The notes: generated by a model not told the origin, from the letters alone. DNA of 47,796 bases from Ignavibacteria bacterium (GCA_016788375.1 JAEUSI010000007.1:1-47796), one strand, 5' to 3'. Counted from the first letter of the stretch, positions 34,597 to 43,336 are shown. Numbers and translations are program-made.

Positions 34597-35325
34597 ATGA
34601 AAATTATTTCAGTGTTGTTTTTAATTACATTAATTGCAGCAAGCTGGACATCGGATTCCGGAGTTACGGAAAATACAGATGACGAAGTTTGTTTTGAACG
34701 TGACGTGCTTCCAATATTTCTGAAAAACTGTGCATTGAGCGGATGTCATAATTCCGAATCGGCAAAACACGGATTTGTATTTGATTCTTATTTAAACATT
34801 ACTACAAGCAACAGAGGCAGGGCAATAGTTCCGTATAATCTCAAGAAGAGCAAGGTATACAAAAAGATAACCGAAGACACAGATAATGACAGAATGCCGC
34901 CGCCGCCAAATCCTCATTTAACATCTGCAGAGATTTCAATTATCGGCAAATGGATTCTTGCCGGAGTTCCGGATTCAAAATGCAGCGACACAGGAAAACT
35001 TAATGAAAGCATTGGAAAGAGCAAAGACTCCTTAGTAATTTCAGATAAAGCAGAAGGAAATTGTGATACATTGAATTTAACTTATAAAGATATACAGCCG
35101 GTAATTGAAAAAAATTGCTATAAGTGTCATTCAGGTAACTCTCCTTCGGAACTGTTCAATCTTGAAACATATTCACAGGTAAAGGAAAAAGGTGATGAAG
35201 GAAAATTGTACGGATCTATAAATCATTTACCCGGATTTAAATCCATGCCCAGGAAAGCTCCGAAACTTGAAGGATGCGATCTGTCGAAAATTAATTCATG
35301 GATAAACAGCGGTATGCCGGAATAA
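34597..35325 (+). CDS. Secreted cytochrome c-like protein with two heme motifs
   Basis: A 242-residue protein with a signal peptide (about 1-19) and two related domains. Domain 1 has ERDVLPIFLKNCALSGCHN, a CX4CH heme motif, then RMPPPPNPHLTSAEISIIGKWILAGVP with a Met ligand candidate. Domain 2 has YKDIQPVIEKNCYKCHSG, a normal CXXCH, and SMPRKAPKLEGCDLSKINSWINSGMP. This matches the planctomycete-type cytochrome domain common in FCB bacteria. It would carry electrons in the periplasm. Its place between an aminotransferase and a nucleobase transporter suggests, without proof, a redox step in this catabolic cluster. Confidence 0.75.
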   Translation: MKIISVLFLITLIAASWTSDSGVTENTDDEVCFERDVLPIFLKNCALSGCHNSESAKHGFVFDSYLNITTSNRGRAIVPYNLKKSKVYKKITEDTDNDRMPPPPNPHLTSAEISIIGKWILAGVPDSKCSDTGKLNESIGKSKDSLVISDKAEGNCDTLNLTYKDIQPVIEKNCYKCHSGNSPSELFNLETYSQVKEKGDEGKLYGSINHLPGFKSMPRKAPKLEGCDLSKINSWINSGMPE

Positions 35326-35386
35326 ACTGTTTTCATACACGATAAGAAATTCCGAAAGTGTTTTAATTAATTTTAATAAAAACTCA

Positions 35387-36898
35387 TTGTCAGAAAAAGA
35401 CAAATCTGAATCAGTAATTAATACCGGAAATAATTCACCTTCATTATACAGTGAAGATCTTGCACCTGTCCCGCCGGAAAAGCGAACATGGGGAACATGG
35501 AATTATGCTGCATTATGGATAAGTATGAGTCTTTGCATCCCGACATATATGCTGGCAAGTTCGCTGATTGACGGAGGAATGAACTGGTGGCAGGCAATTT
35601 TGACAATTTTCTTAGGAAATACAGTTGTACTTATTCCGATGATTTTAAACGGTCATGCAGGGACAAAATACGGAATTCCTTTTCCGGTCTTTGCAAGAGT
35701 AAGTTTCGGAACTAAAGGCGCAAACATTCCCGCAATGCTGAGAGCTATTGTTGCATGCGGATGGTTCGGTATTCAGACATGGATTGGAGGATTTTCATTA
35801 TTTCAGATGTTAAGAGTCTGGTTTCCTTCAACCGAAAAACTGCCTCAGATTTTTCCTGATTTTTTCGGATTAGAGACAGGACCGGCCATATGTTTTTTCA
35901 TTTTCTGGCTTCTTAACATGTATGTTGTCTATCTCGGAGTAGACAGCATAAAAAAACTCCTGGTGTTCAAAGCTTTTTTCCTTCCTGCAGCTGCAATTGC
36001 CCTTTTATTATGGGCTATTTCAGCCGGTAACGGACTGGGACCAATATTGTCTCAGCCGTCAAAATTTCAGAACAGTTCAGATTTCCGTGATTATTTTTTT
36101 CCTGCTTTAACTGGAATGGTAGGCTTCTGGGCGACACTTTCGCTTAACATTCCTGATTTTACCCGATATGCAAAAAGTCAGAAGGCTCAAATTACCGGAC
36201 AGATAATCGGACTGCCTCCTTCAATGACTTTGTTTTCATTTATAGGAGTTGTGGTTACTTCTGCTACAGCTATTATATACGGAAATACAATCTGGGATCC
36301 TGTTGTACTTGCGGGAAAGTTTGAAAACAAAATTCTTGTAAGCATTGCAATGATATGTATCGCTGTTTCAACACTTGCAACTAACATTGCAGCAAATATC
36401 GTAAGCCCTGCAAATGATTTTGCACATCTTTCCCCTTCAAAAATTAATTTCAGAAAAGGCGGATATATAACAGGAATTATCGGAGTATTAATTTTCCCAT
36501 GGAAATTAATTTCCGACCCGACGGGATATATTTTTACATGGCTTATAGCTTATTCAAGTCTGCTCGGACCGGTGGGAGGAATTATGATAGCCGATTATTA
36601 TTTTATTAGAAAGAAAAATCTGAACATACGTGATCTGTATGAAGAAAATGGCGAGTACACATATGCAAACGGATTTAACAGATGTGCTCTTACAGCACTT
36701 GTTTGCGGTATTATTCCGAATGGACCCGGCTTTTTGACAACAGTTGGTCTGATCAGCAAAGATGCTTTTCCTTTTTGGATTGAAAATCTTTATCACTATG
36801 CATGGTTTGTAGGATTCGGTGTTTCTTTTCTGGTTTATTTAGTTCTGATGAAAAATAAGCCTGCAGGTATTATTGTTTCTGAAAATGAAAATTTATAA
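35387..36898 (+). CDS. NCS1-family nucleobase/hydantoin:cation symporter
   Basis: The 503-residue protein has about twelve helices and strong NCS1 motifs: LAPVPPEKRTWGTWNYAALW, GHAGTKYGIPFPVFARVSFG and RAIVACGWFGIQTWIGG in the N-terminal half, and FTRYAKSQ in the middle. It starts at TTG (35387), as no upstream ATG exists. Known members import uracil, cytosine, allantoin or 5-substituted hydantoins with Na+ or H+. With the dihydropyrimidinase gene 44 bases downstream, uracil, thymine, dihydropyrimidine or hydantoin is the likely cargo. Confidence 0.9.
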   Translation: MSEKDKSESVINTGNNSPSLYSEDLAPVPPEKRTWGTWNYAALWISMSLCIPTYMLASSLIDGGMNWWQAILTIFLGNTVVLIPMILNGHAGTKYGIPFPVFARVSFGTKGANIPAMLRAIVACGWFGIQTWIGGFSLFQMLRVWFPSTEKLPQIFPDFFGLETGPAICFFIFWLLNMYVVYLGVDSIKKLLVFKAFFLPAAAIALLLWAISAGNGLGPILSQPSKFQNSSDFRDYFFPALTGMVGFWATLSLNIPDFTRYAKSQKAQITGQIIGLPPSMTLFSFIGVVVTSATAIIYGNTIWDPVVLAGKFENKILVSIAMICIAVSTLATNIAANIVSPANDFAHLSPSKINFRKGGYITGIIGVLIFPWKLISDPTGYIFTWLIAYSSLLGPVGGIMIADYYFIRKKNLNIRDLYEENGEYTYANGFNRCALTALVCGIIPNGPGFLTTVGLISKDAFPFWIENLYHYAWFVGFGVSFLVYLVLMKNKPAGIIVSENENL

Positions 36899-36942
36899 AT
36901 AATTCAACAGAATTAAATTTATTAACATAAAAATAATTTATT

Positions 36943-38325
36943 ATGTCTGTATTGATTAAAAATGGAAGAGTTATCACTGCATCTGAAGATTATATAGCGG
37001 ATATTTTTGTCGAAGGAGAAAAAATTTCTGCAATAGGCAGAAATTTAAAAGCAAATGCTGATGAAACTATTGATGTTTCGGGTAAATTTGTTTTTCCCGG
37101 CGGAATAGACCCGCATGTACACCTGGACATGCCTTTTATGGGTACATTTTCAAGTGATAATTACGAAACCGGAACTCTGGCTGCTCTTTACGGAGGAACA
37201 ACAACTGTAATTGACTTTATTTTACAGACTCAGGGCAAATCGTTATACAGTGCACTTGATGAATGGAGAAGCCGTTCTGACGGAAATTGTTACAGCGACT
37301 ATTCTTTTCATATGGCGGTAACTGATTTCAATGATGAGACTAAAAAAGAAATTAAGGATTTGATCTACAAAGAAGGTATTACTTCTTTCAAGACTTTCAT
37401 GGCTTATAAAGGTGCACTTATGATTGATGACAGACAAATGATAGGATTAATGAATGAAGTCAGGGATATGGGCGGACTCGTAACTGTTCATGCAACCAAC
37501 GGCGATATGATAGATTATCTGACAGCAAAACACAGGTCAGAAGGAAAACTTTCTCCTCTATATCATTATCTTTCACAGCCTGAAATTTCCGAATCAGAAG
37601 CAGCCGGAAGATTTGTTGATATGGCTTATCATACAGATGTACCATGCTATATTGTGCATCTGACCTGCGAAGGTGCTTTAAATCAAGTAAGGGATGCAAC
37701 AAGACGCAATCAGAAAGTGTTTGTTGAAACATGCATTCAGTATCTGATTCTGGATGCTTCATTATACGAAAAAGATTTCGAAGGAGCAAAATGGGTAATG
37801 AGTCCTCCTTTGAGAGAGAAAAAAGATCAGGCAACTTTGTGGGCAGGAATAAATCAGGGATTAGTGCAAGTTGTCGGAACCGATCATTGTCCTTTTGAGT
37901 GGAAAAAGAAACTTATGGGTGAAAAAGATTTTTCAAAAATTCCAAACGGTCATCCTGCAATAGAAAACAGAATGGAACTGTTATTTTCAGAAGGCGTCGA
38001 TAAGGGAAAAATAAGTCTGAACAGTTATGTAGAAGTCACTTCTACAAATTCAGCTAAAATTTTCGGGATGTTCCCGCAAAAAGGAACTGTCGGTATCGGA
38101 AGTGATGCTGATCTGGTGATATTTGATCCGAAAAAAAAACATACTTTATCTGCCAGGTCCCATCATATGAATGTAGATTACTCTGCTTATGAAGGCAGAG
38201 AAGTAAACGGAAAAGTTGAGACTGTTTTGATGAGAGGAAATGTGGCTGTTCATGAAAATAAGGTAAAGATCGGTAAGGGTTACGGGAAATTCATTAAGAG
38301 AGGAAAAGCAAGTAAAATTATTTAA
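36943..38325 (+). CDS. hydA: Dihydropyrimidinase/hydantoinase
   Basis: A 460-residue amidohydrolase with every metal ligand of the D-hydantoinase/dihydropyrimidinase family: His58 and His60 (DPHVHLD), the carboxylated Lys150 (TSFKTFMAYKG), His183 (VHATNGD, where HAENGD is usual), His239 (YIVHLT) and Asp314 (GTDHCPF). SPPLREKKDQ is also diagnostic. It opens the ring of dihydrouracil or dihydrothymine to N-carbamoyl-beta-amino acids. The beta-ureidopropionase that should follow is not in the window. It is the last gene of the catabolic cluster and is probably co-transcribed with the transporter. Confidence 0.92.
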   Translation: MSVLIKNGRVITASEDYIADIFVEGEKISAIGRNLKANADETIDVSGKFVFPGGIDPHVHLDMPFMGTFSSDNYETGTLAALYGGTTTVIDFILQTQGKSLYSALDEWRSRSDGNCYSDYSFHMAVTDFNDETKKEIKDLIYKEGITSFKTFMAYKGALMIDDRQMIGLMNEVRDMGGLVTVHATNGDMIDYLTAKHRSEGKLSPLYHYLSQPEISESEAAGRFVDMAYHTDVPCYIVHLTCEGALNQVRDATRRNQKVFVETCIQYLILDASLYEKDFEGAKWVMSPPLREKKDQATLWAGINQGLVQVVGTDHCPFEWKKKLMGEKDFSKIPNGHPAIENRMELLFSEGVDKGKISLNSYVEVTSTNSAKIFGMFPQKGTVGIGSDADLVIFDPKKKHTLSARSHHMNVDYSAYEGREVNGKVETVLMRGNVAVHENKVKIGKGYGKFIKRGKASKII

Positions 38326-38351
38326 GTATGTTAATAATAATACTGTTTTTT
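38325..38351 (+). terminator. Weak intrinsic terminator after hydA
   Basis: AGTAT (38325-38329) pairs with ATACT (38340-38344) across an AT-rich loop and is followed by G and six T residues. The stem overlaps the stop codon and is short. The T-tract is convincing; the stem is not. Confidence 0.35.
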
Positions 38352-38425
38352 ATCTCAGATTAAAATATTCAGTTTTTAAACAGCAGGGATATGATAATTT
38401 TCCGTAATTAATTTTCATAAAAATT

Positions 38426-39052
38426 ATGAAATTTAAAGAAGGAAATTTTTATCATATATACAATCAGGGAATTAACTATCAGAATATTTTTTTCAGGAGA
38501 AAAAATTATTCGTACTTTTTGTTCAAATTAAGAAAATATATCAGACCTTTTTGCGAACTTAATGCATATTCGCTGATACCCAATCAGTTTCAGTTACTTA
38601 TTTATTCAGTTAAAAGTACAACTATTCATGATTCAAAAGGAAAGAATAATCTAAGCGAAGGATTCAGATTGTTATTGAGTTCATATGCAAAGGGAATTAA
38701 CAGACAGGAAAACAGAAGAGGATCATTATTTATGCAGAATACAAGATGTAGATATATTTCACCTGATGATTTGTTAGCGGGATATTGTTTTCAGTATATT
38801 CATCAAAGTCCTGTGAGAAATCAGTTAGTGAAAAAACTCAGCGAATGGGAATTTAGTTCTTACAAAGAATATTCAGAAAGAAAAGATAATGGTGTGTGTA
38901 ACAGAGTACTTACCGGAAAGTTACTAGGAATTGACAATACAGATATTGAAAACTACACAAATAATTTGTTGTCTGAAGAAATAATTAAAAAATATTTCAA
39001 AAACATAGAAAGAAATGTGCCACATTTTCAAAATGTGCCACACTTTAGTTAG
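38426..39052 (+). CDS. RAYT/IS200-like protein with altered HUH motif
   Basis: The 208-residue protein has the Y1-transposase (REP-associated tyrosine transposase) layout: FYHIYNQGIN at the N-terminus, the strand pair around YFLFKLRKYI, the HUH strand, SLFMQNTRCRYI, YIHQSPVRNQLV and the Tyr region WEFSSYKEYS (Tyr146 or Tyr149). The expected PNHFHLLI is PNQFQLLI: both metal-binding histidines (positions 54 and 56) are glutamines. With no HUH site the usual single-strand nicking should be impossible. Flanking insertion-sequence ends are not evident. The last 12 residues are a tandem NVPHFQ/NVPHFS encoded by palindromic repeats. A decaying or domesticated RAYT fits best. Confidence 0.75.
   Translation: MKFKEGNFYHIYNQGINYQNIFFRRKNYSYFLFKLRKYIRPFCELNAYSLIPNQFQLLIYSVKSTTIHDSKGKNNLSEGFRLLLSSYAKGINRQENRRGSLFMQNTRCRYISPDDLLAGYCFQYIHQSPVRNQLVKKLSEWEFSSYKEYSERKDNGVCNRVLTGKLLGIDNTDIENYTNNLLSEEIIKKYFKNIERNVPHFQNVPHFS
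39013..39046. repeat. Tandem palindromic repeat at RAYT gene end
   Basis: AAATGTG-C-CACATTT (39013-39027) is a perfect 15-bp palindrome and also the first of two copies of an 18-base direct repeat. The second copy at 39031 reads AAATGTGCCACACTTT, with one arm mismatch. The repeat lies within the last codons of the RAYT-like gene. RAYT proteins typically act on short palindromic sequences, so this may be such a site. Confidence 0.6.
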
Positions 39053-40695
39053 TATTAATGTAATAATAATATTTTATTTAAAAATATATAATTTCGGAAA
39101 ATTAAATCAATATCAAATGTTAACTTCCCTGTTTTCTTCATAGAACAGTTCTTCGATTCTAACTGATAGCTTTTCATTGCGTTTATCTGTTATTTATATT
39201 GTGAGTATTTTTTCATTAAAACTGTTTTTCGATTTTAATCTTTATTATTTCAGATAAGTGAATCATAAATTCGCAATGAACTGATTACTGATCTTCTGAA
39301 ATAAATTTCTCCTTACTTAAGAAAATGTCTGAAAGCATCAATCGCAGAAAATGCCCGATCCTTCATTTTTTGTTCATAATTTATTCTAAGTGTATAACAT
39401 TTTACCATTACTTTCATCAGAAACAATCTGAAACTTGTCTTATAAAATACTTAAGAGCTTTATTGTAATATTTAAATCTGCAATTCATAAAAGCCTTACA
39501 GTAATTAACCATCAGATTTTTCTCCTGCAGGAGATATCCGGTTCTGAAACCTGTTTAAAAAATCATCAACCCATTTTAAATCATCAGCCTTATAGGCGGA
39601 CGAAAAAGGAGAAACAATATTTTCATAGAAAGTATAACTTTGCAGAGTAAATTTTCTTTCAAATATTTGCTTAAACTATATATACCTATTCTTGTAAAAA
39701 TTTCCTTCACCGAGTCTTAATCTGTATATCGCAAAGGAATAAGGCACAAAAAGAATGTAATAAACATCTTCATCAGTAAAACTTCAGATACCTGTTTTCA
39801 GCTCCGGAAGTTCTCTGTAACATATTTGGCTTTTGTCAGTTCAAGTTTAACAATCTGTCTGTATAACATAAGGGAGGAATTCAATTTAGTTTAATCATTA
39901 TTAGGAAGTTCCATATATTTTTGAACATCTTCAGATCAAACTTAATGTTACCGTGATTTCTGTTTGTTTACATATTTGAGTAACTGCAAATTATATCTAT
40001 AGTGAATACTAATATAATGAATCTGATTCTATTTATATCAGATCGAACAAGTAACCTGTTTTCTTAAATTTGAAATGTGAAGTATTTATTTTTGAAAATT
40101 GATAATTGAAATAATAATATAACTCATCCTTTATTTCAACCTTTCCGAGAAAATCTTTAATTTTCTTTTCCTTCTGAACATAGAAAGATTATAGATTGCT
40201 TTTTTGCGAAGTTTGTTTAGTCCAGTATCTTTGCCGGTTCCTATTATCATAAGTGCAGATACCGAGATAGACATTGATAACTGATACATATCCGAAACAA
40301 AATATTTTATTTTAGAAAAATTAAACTTCCCCCGCAAAAAAAGCATACGGAAAATTTCTTCTTCGTTAAAGCAGGGAAAATTAATCAGGGATTAAATTTT
40401 AGAACAGTTTCACTCAATCATACAACATTTTGATGTTTTCTGAAAAAAGAAAAGCTGACAAAATTCCTAAATCTGTTTATTTCCTGCTTTAAATATGTCT
40501 ATAAATGTTTTTACAGGTTTTGTATTTGTCAGTTATTTAAGATTTATTTTATAACGGATTGATTTCCGGAAGCTGTATAAAGTAATTGTTATGATGATTT
40601 ACAAGAAATTAAGCAGGCGTTACAAACCGAAGTGTTTTTAATTTAAATCCGGATAAAAAATGTAAGGAAATTTGTTTTACTTGCAAACATTATAT
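39053..40695. other. AT-rich 1.6-kb region without an intact gene
   Basis: This region lies between the 3' ends of two convergent genes, so no promoter space is needed, yet it spans 1,643 bases. Short open frames (39435-39650 plus strand; 40131-40346 minus strand) have no recognisable motif. A minus-strand stretch, 39676-39846, reads as plausible protein (VYYILFVPYSFAIYRLRLG) but carries an in-frame TGA at 39784-39786, so it may be a gene remnant. Near its left end are an imperfect direct repeat (39134-39162 and 39209-39238) and an inverted pair TTCATTGCG/CGCAATGAA (39173-39181 and 39272-39280). No tRNA is visible. Confidence 0.6.
39134..39238. repeat. Imperfect direct repeat pair
   Basis: Two segments of about 30 bases, 39134-39162 and 39209-39238, share the pattern TTCAT.(A)AAC.GTT.TTCGATT.TAA with a period of about 75 bases. 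No third copy is seen. Two copies do not make a CRISPR array. Confidence 0.4.
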
Positions 40696-41838
40696 TCATC
40701 CCGATATTATCTTCTCGTAAAACTTCTCATACATCGGGACAATATTATTTTCGCTGAGTTCTTCAGCCCGTTTGCGGGCATTTGCGGAAAGCAAATCATA
40801 CCTCTTCTGATTGGAAAGCAGTTCTACGGCATATTTGGCCATTCTTTCAACATCACCAATTTCTGCAATATAACCTGTTTCTCCGTGATGATTAAGTTCA
40901 GGAAGACCTCCGACACTCGATGAAATCACGGGTACTCCGCAACTCATTGCTTCGAGTGCAGCAAGACCGAAACTTTCCGATTGTGAAGGAATAACAAAGA
41001 TATCTGAAACTGAAAGAAGCTCTACAAGTGAATCCTGCTTGCCCATGAATTTTATTTCTTCAAATATACCTAATTCCCTGCTGAGCCTTTCACAGTCTCC
41101 CCTTTCCGGACCATCACCTACCAAAATGAGCTTAGTGTCAATTTTCTTTTTTACCTCGTCGAATATTTTTATTACATCCTGAACTCTTTTTAACGCCCGG
41201 AAATTAGAGGTATGAATCATTATCTTTTCTCCGTTCGGAGCGAAGTTTTTCTTGAAACATTTAGTTTTTTCATCTTCTTCCCTTTTATATTTATTTACGT
41301 CAATAAAATTGGGAATCACTTCTATTTCCTTATTAATCTTGTACTGCTGCTGTGTTTTATCCCTGAGAAATTTTGAAACTGCCGTTACTCCGTCGGATTT
41401 TTCTATGCTGAATTTCATGGTTGGAAGAAAACTCGGTTCGAGACCTGTCAGAGTAATATCGGTTCCGTGAAGAGTAGTGATGAATTTTATGTCAATTGAA
41501 TTGTTTGTCTCGGATTTGAGAATTTCCCTCGCAAGATATGCACTTGTCGCATGTGGAATTGCATAGTGAGCATGAAGCAGATCAAGATCATTGAACCTAA
41601 CTACTTCCACCATTTTACTGGCAAGCGCTATGCTGTATAAAGGAAATTCAAACAAAGGATAACTGTTTATTTCAACTTCATGATAAAAAATATTGTCAAT
41701 AAAACCGTTCAGCCTGGTCGGCATTGCATAAGAAATAAAATGAATTTCATGTCCCCTGAGCGCAAGTGCTTTACCAAGTTCAGTAGCTACAACACCGCTT
41801 CCTCCGTATGTAGGATAACAGGTAATTCCTATTTTCAT
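40696..41838 (-). CDS. bshA: N-acetyl-alpha-D-glucosaminyl L-malate synthase
   Basis: The 380-residue GT4 glycosyltransferase carries clear BshA hallmarks: start KIGITCYPTYGGSGVVATELG, LLHAHYAIPHATSAYLA, TLHGTDITL, GVTAVSKFL and the GT-B donor site VIPSQSESFGLAALEAMSCGVPVI. It couples UDP-GlcNAc to L-malate, the first step of bacillithiol synthesis, in the cytosol. The deacetylase BshB and the cysteine ligase BshC are not in this window. The neighbouring gene is divergent and unrelated. Confidence 0.93.
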   Translation of the reverse strand: MKIGITCYPTYGGSGVVATELGKALALRGHEIHFISYAMPTRLNGFIDNIFYHEVEINSYPLFEFPLYSIALASKMVEVVRFNDLDLLHAHYAIPHATSAYLAREILKSETNNSIDIKFITTLHGTDITLTGLEPSFLPTMKFSIEKSDGVTAVSKFLRDKTQQQYKINKEIEVIPNFIDVNKYKREEDEKTKCFKKNFAPNGEKIMIHTSNFRALKRVQDVIKIFDEVKKKIDTKLILVGDGPERGDCERLSRELGIFEEIKFMGKQDSLVELLSVSDIFVIPSQSESFGLAALEAMSCGVPVISSSVGGLPELNHHGETGYIAEIGDVERMAKYAVELLSNQKRYDLLSANARKRAEELSENNIVPMYEKFYEKIISG

Positions 41839-41858
41839 ATCATTATTTTTTTATGGGG

Positions 41859-41889
41859 TAAATATACTCTATTAAGTTTTTAAGAGAAA
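41859..41889 (-). promoter_or_regulatory. Candidate bshA promoter
   Basis: On the minus strand TTTC (41886-41889), a 19-base spacer and TATATTTA (41859-41866) match TTTG-N19-TAnnTTTG at all but the last base of each box. The bshA ATG is 21 bases from the -7 box, so the leader would be very short. Confidence 0.3.
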
Positions 41890-41960
41890 TTCATTTCTTA
41901 CATCAGCACAAAAAAACGGAATGGCATTAAATTTGAATTAAAAGATAACTTCATTATTTG

Positions 41961-41968
41961 TATTTTTG
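41961..41968 (+). promoter_or_regulatory. Candidate -7 box of the cDPG-synthetase-like gene
   Basis: TATTTTTG is an exact TAnnTTTG, 42 bases before the ATG at 42011. The nearest upstream TTTG (41932-41935) is 25 bases away, longer than the usual 19, so only the -7 half is convincing. Confidence 0.3.
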
Positions 41969-42010
41969 TAAGTAATTAAAGCTTAATTATTCTAAAATTA
42001 ATTATCATCT

Positions 42011-43336
42011 ATGAAAAAGATTAAAGCAATAATAATGGGTGCTGCAGGACGTGACTTCCATAATTTTAATGTTTGTTTCAGAAATAATCCTGCCTATGAA
42101 ATAGTTGCATTTACGGCAACACAGATTCCTTTTATTGACGACAGAAAATATCCGGCTGAGTTAAGCGGCAGGCTTTATACATCGGGAATACCGGTTTATC
42201 CGGAAGAGATGCTGCTCGGTCTGATAAAGAAATACAATATCGAAGAGGTTATATTTTCATATTCGGACGTGACATTTAATTATGTTATGACAAAAGGCGC
42301 ACTGATAAATGCCGCAGGAGCATCATTTAAAATGCTCAGTTATGAACAGACAGCGGTAAAATCCTCCAAACCTGTAATTGCAGTCGTTGCTTCGAGAACT
42401 GGCGCGGGGAAAAGTCAGACTTCACGCAAAGTTGTGGAAATTCTTCATAAGCTCGGAAAGAATACTGTTTCAGTAAGGCATCCGATGCCGTATGGTAATC
42501 TCGTTAAGCAGAAAGTTCAGAGATTTGCGCAGATATCGGATCTTGCAAAACATAAGTGCACAATAGAAGAAATGGAAGAATACGAGCCGCATATTTCACA
42601 AGGCAATGTTATTTATGCCGGAGTAGATTATGAAGCAATTCTCAGAGAAGCTGAAAAAGAAGCTGATGTAATTATCTGGGACGGAGGAAACAATGACCTC
42701 CCGTTTTATAAAAGCGATCTGGTTATAACGGTAGTTGATCCGCACAGACCTGGACATGAACTTAATTATTATCCGGGATTTACAAATCTTCTGATAGCTG
42801 ATGTTGTGGTTATTAATAAAGTCGAATCCGCTGATCAGAAAAATGTCAATGCTGTAAGGGAAAATATAAAGAAATACAATCCTGAAGCATTAATAGTAGA
42901 AGCTGCATCGCCTATTTCTCTTGAAAAAAAATCGGATGAAAAACTGATACGCGGTAAAAAAGTTCTCGTTATTGAAGACGGTCCGACATTAACACACGGT
43001 GAAATGAAATACGGTGCAGGAACTTTGGCAGCGCAGAAATTCGGTGCAAAGGAAATTACTGACCCTCGGAAATATGCTGTGAAAACAATTAAAGATACTT
43101 ATTCCAAATATCCGGCTATAGGCAATCTCCTTCCGGCTATGGGATACGGAAATAAACAGATAAAAGATCTTGAAGATACAATAAACAAAGTACCGTGTGA
43201 CTGTGTTATCATCGGAACTCCGATTGATCTGAGAAGACTTATTAAATTTAAAAAGCCGGCAGTCCGGGTAAATTATGATCTGCAGGAAATCGGAAAACCG
43301 GATCTGTCCGAGATTATTTCGCGAATGCTTAAGTGA
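42011..43336 (+). CDS. Cyclic 2,3-diphosphoglycerate synthetase-like GTPase
   Basis: The 441-residue protein begins with a Rossmann-like segment (KAIIMGAAGRDFHNFNVCFR). A P-loop nucleotide-binding domain follows, with VVASRTGAGKSQTSRKVV (Walker A at 127-135), DVIIWDGGNNDLPFYKSDLVITVVDP and a guanine-type motif VVINKVESAD. The C-terminal third has GPTLTHGEMKYGAGTLAA and IGTPIDLRR. This is the architecture of archaeal cyclic 2,3-diphosphoglycerate synthetase and its bacterial homologues. The bacterial role is unproven; enzyme, GTPase or chaperone functions are all possible. It is monocistronic, with a -7 box upstream and a long hairpin terminator downstream. Confidence 0.85.
   Translation: MKKIKAIIMGAAGRDFHNFNVCFRNNPAYEIVAFTATQIPFIDDRKYPAELSGRLYTSGIPVYPEEMLLGLIKKYNIEEVIFSYSDVTFNYVMTKGALINAAGASFKMLSYEQTAVKSSKPVIAVVASRTGAGKSQTSRKVVEILHKLGKNTVSVRHPMPYGNLVKQKVQRFAQISDLAKHKCTIEEMEEYEPHISQGNVIYAGVDYEAILREAEKEADVIIWDGGNNDLPFYKSDLVITVVDPHRPGHELNYYPGFTNLLIADVVVINKVESADQKNVNAVRENIKKYNPEALIVEAASPISLEKKSDEKLIRGKKVLVIEDGPTLTHGEMKYGAGTLAAQKFGAKEITDPRKYAVKTIKDTYSKYPAIGNLLPAMGYGNKQIKDLEDTINKVPCDCVIIGTPIDLRRLIKFKKPAVRVNYDLQEIGKPDLSEIISRMLK

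Noticed and set aside
39134-39238. Direct repeats as a CRISPR array
   Set aside because: Only two imperfect copies, no regular spacers and no cas genes in the window.
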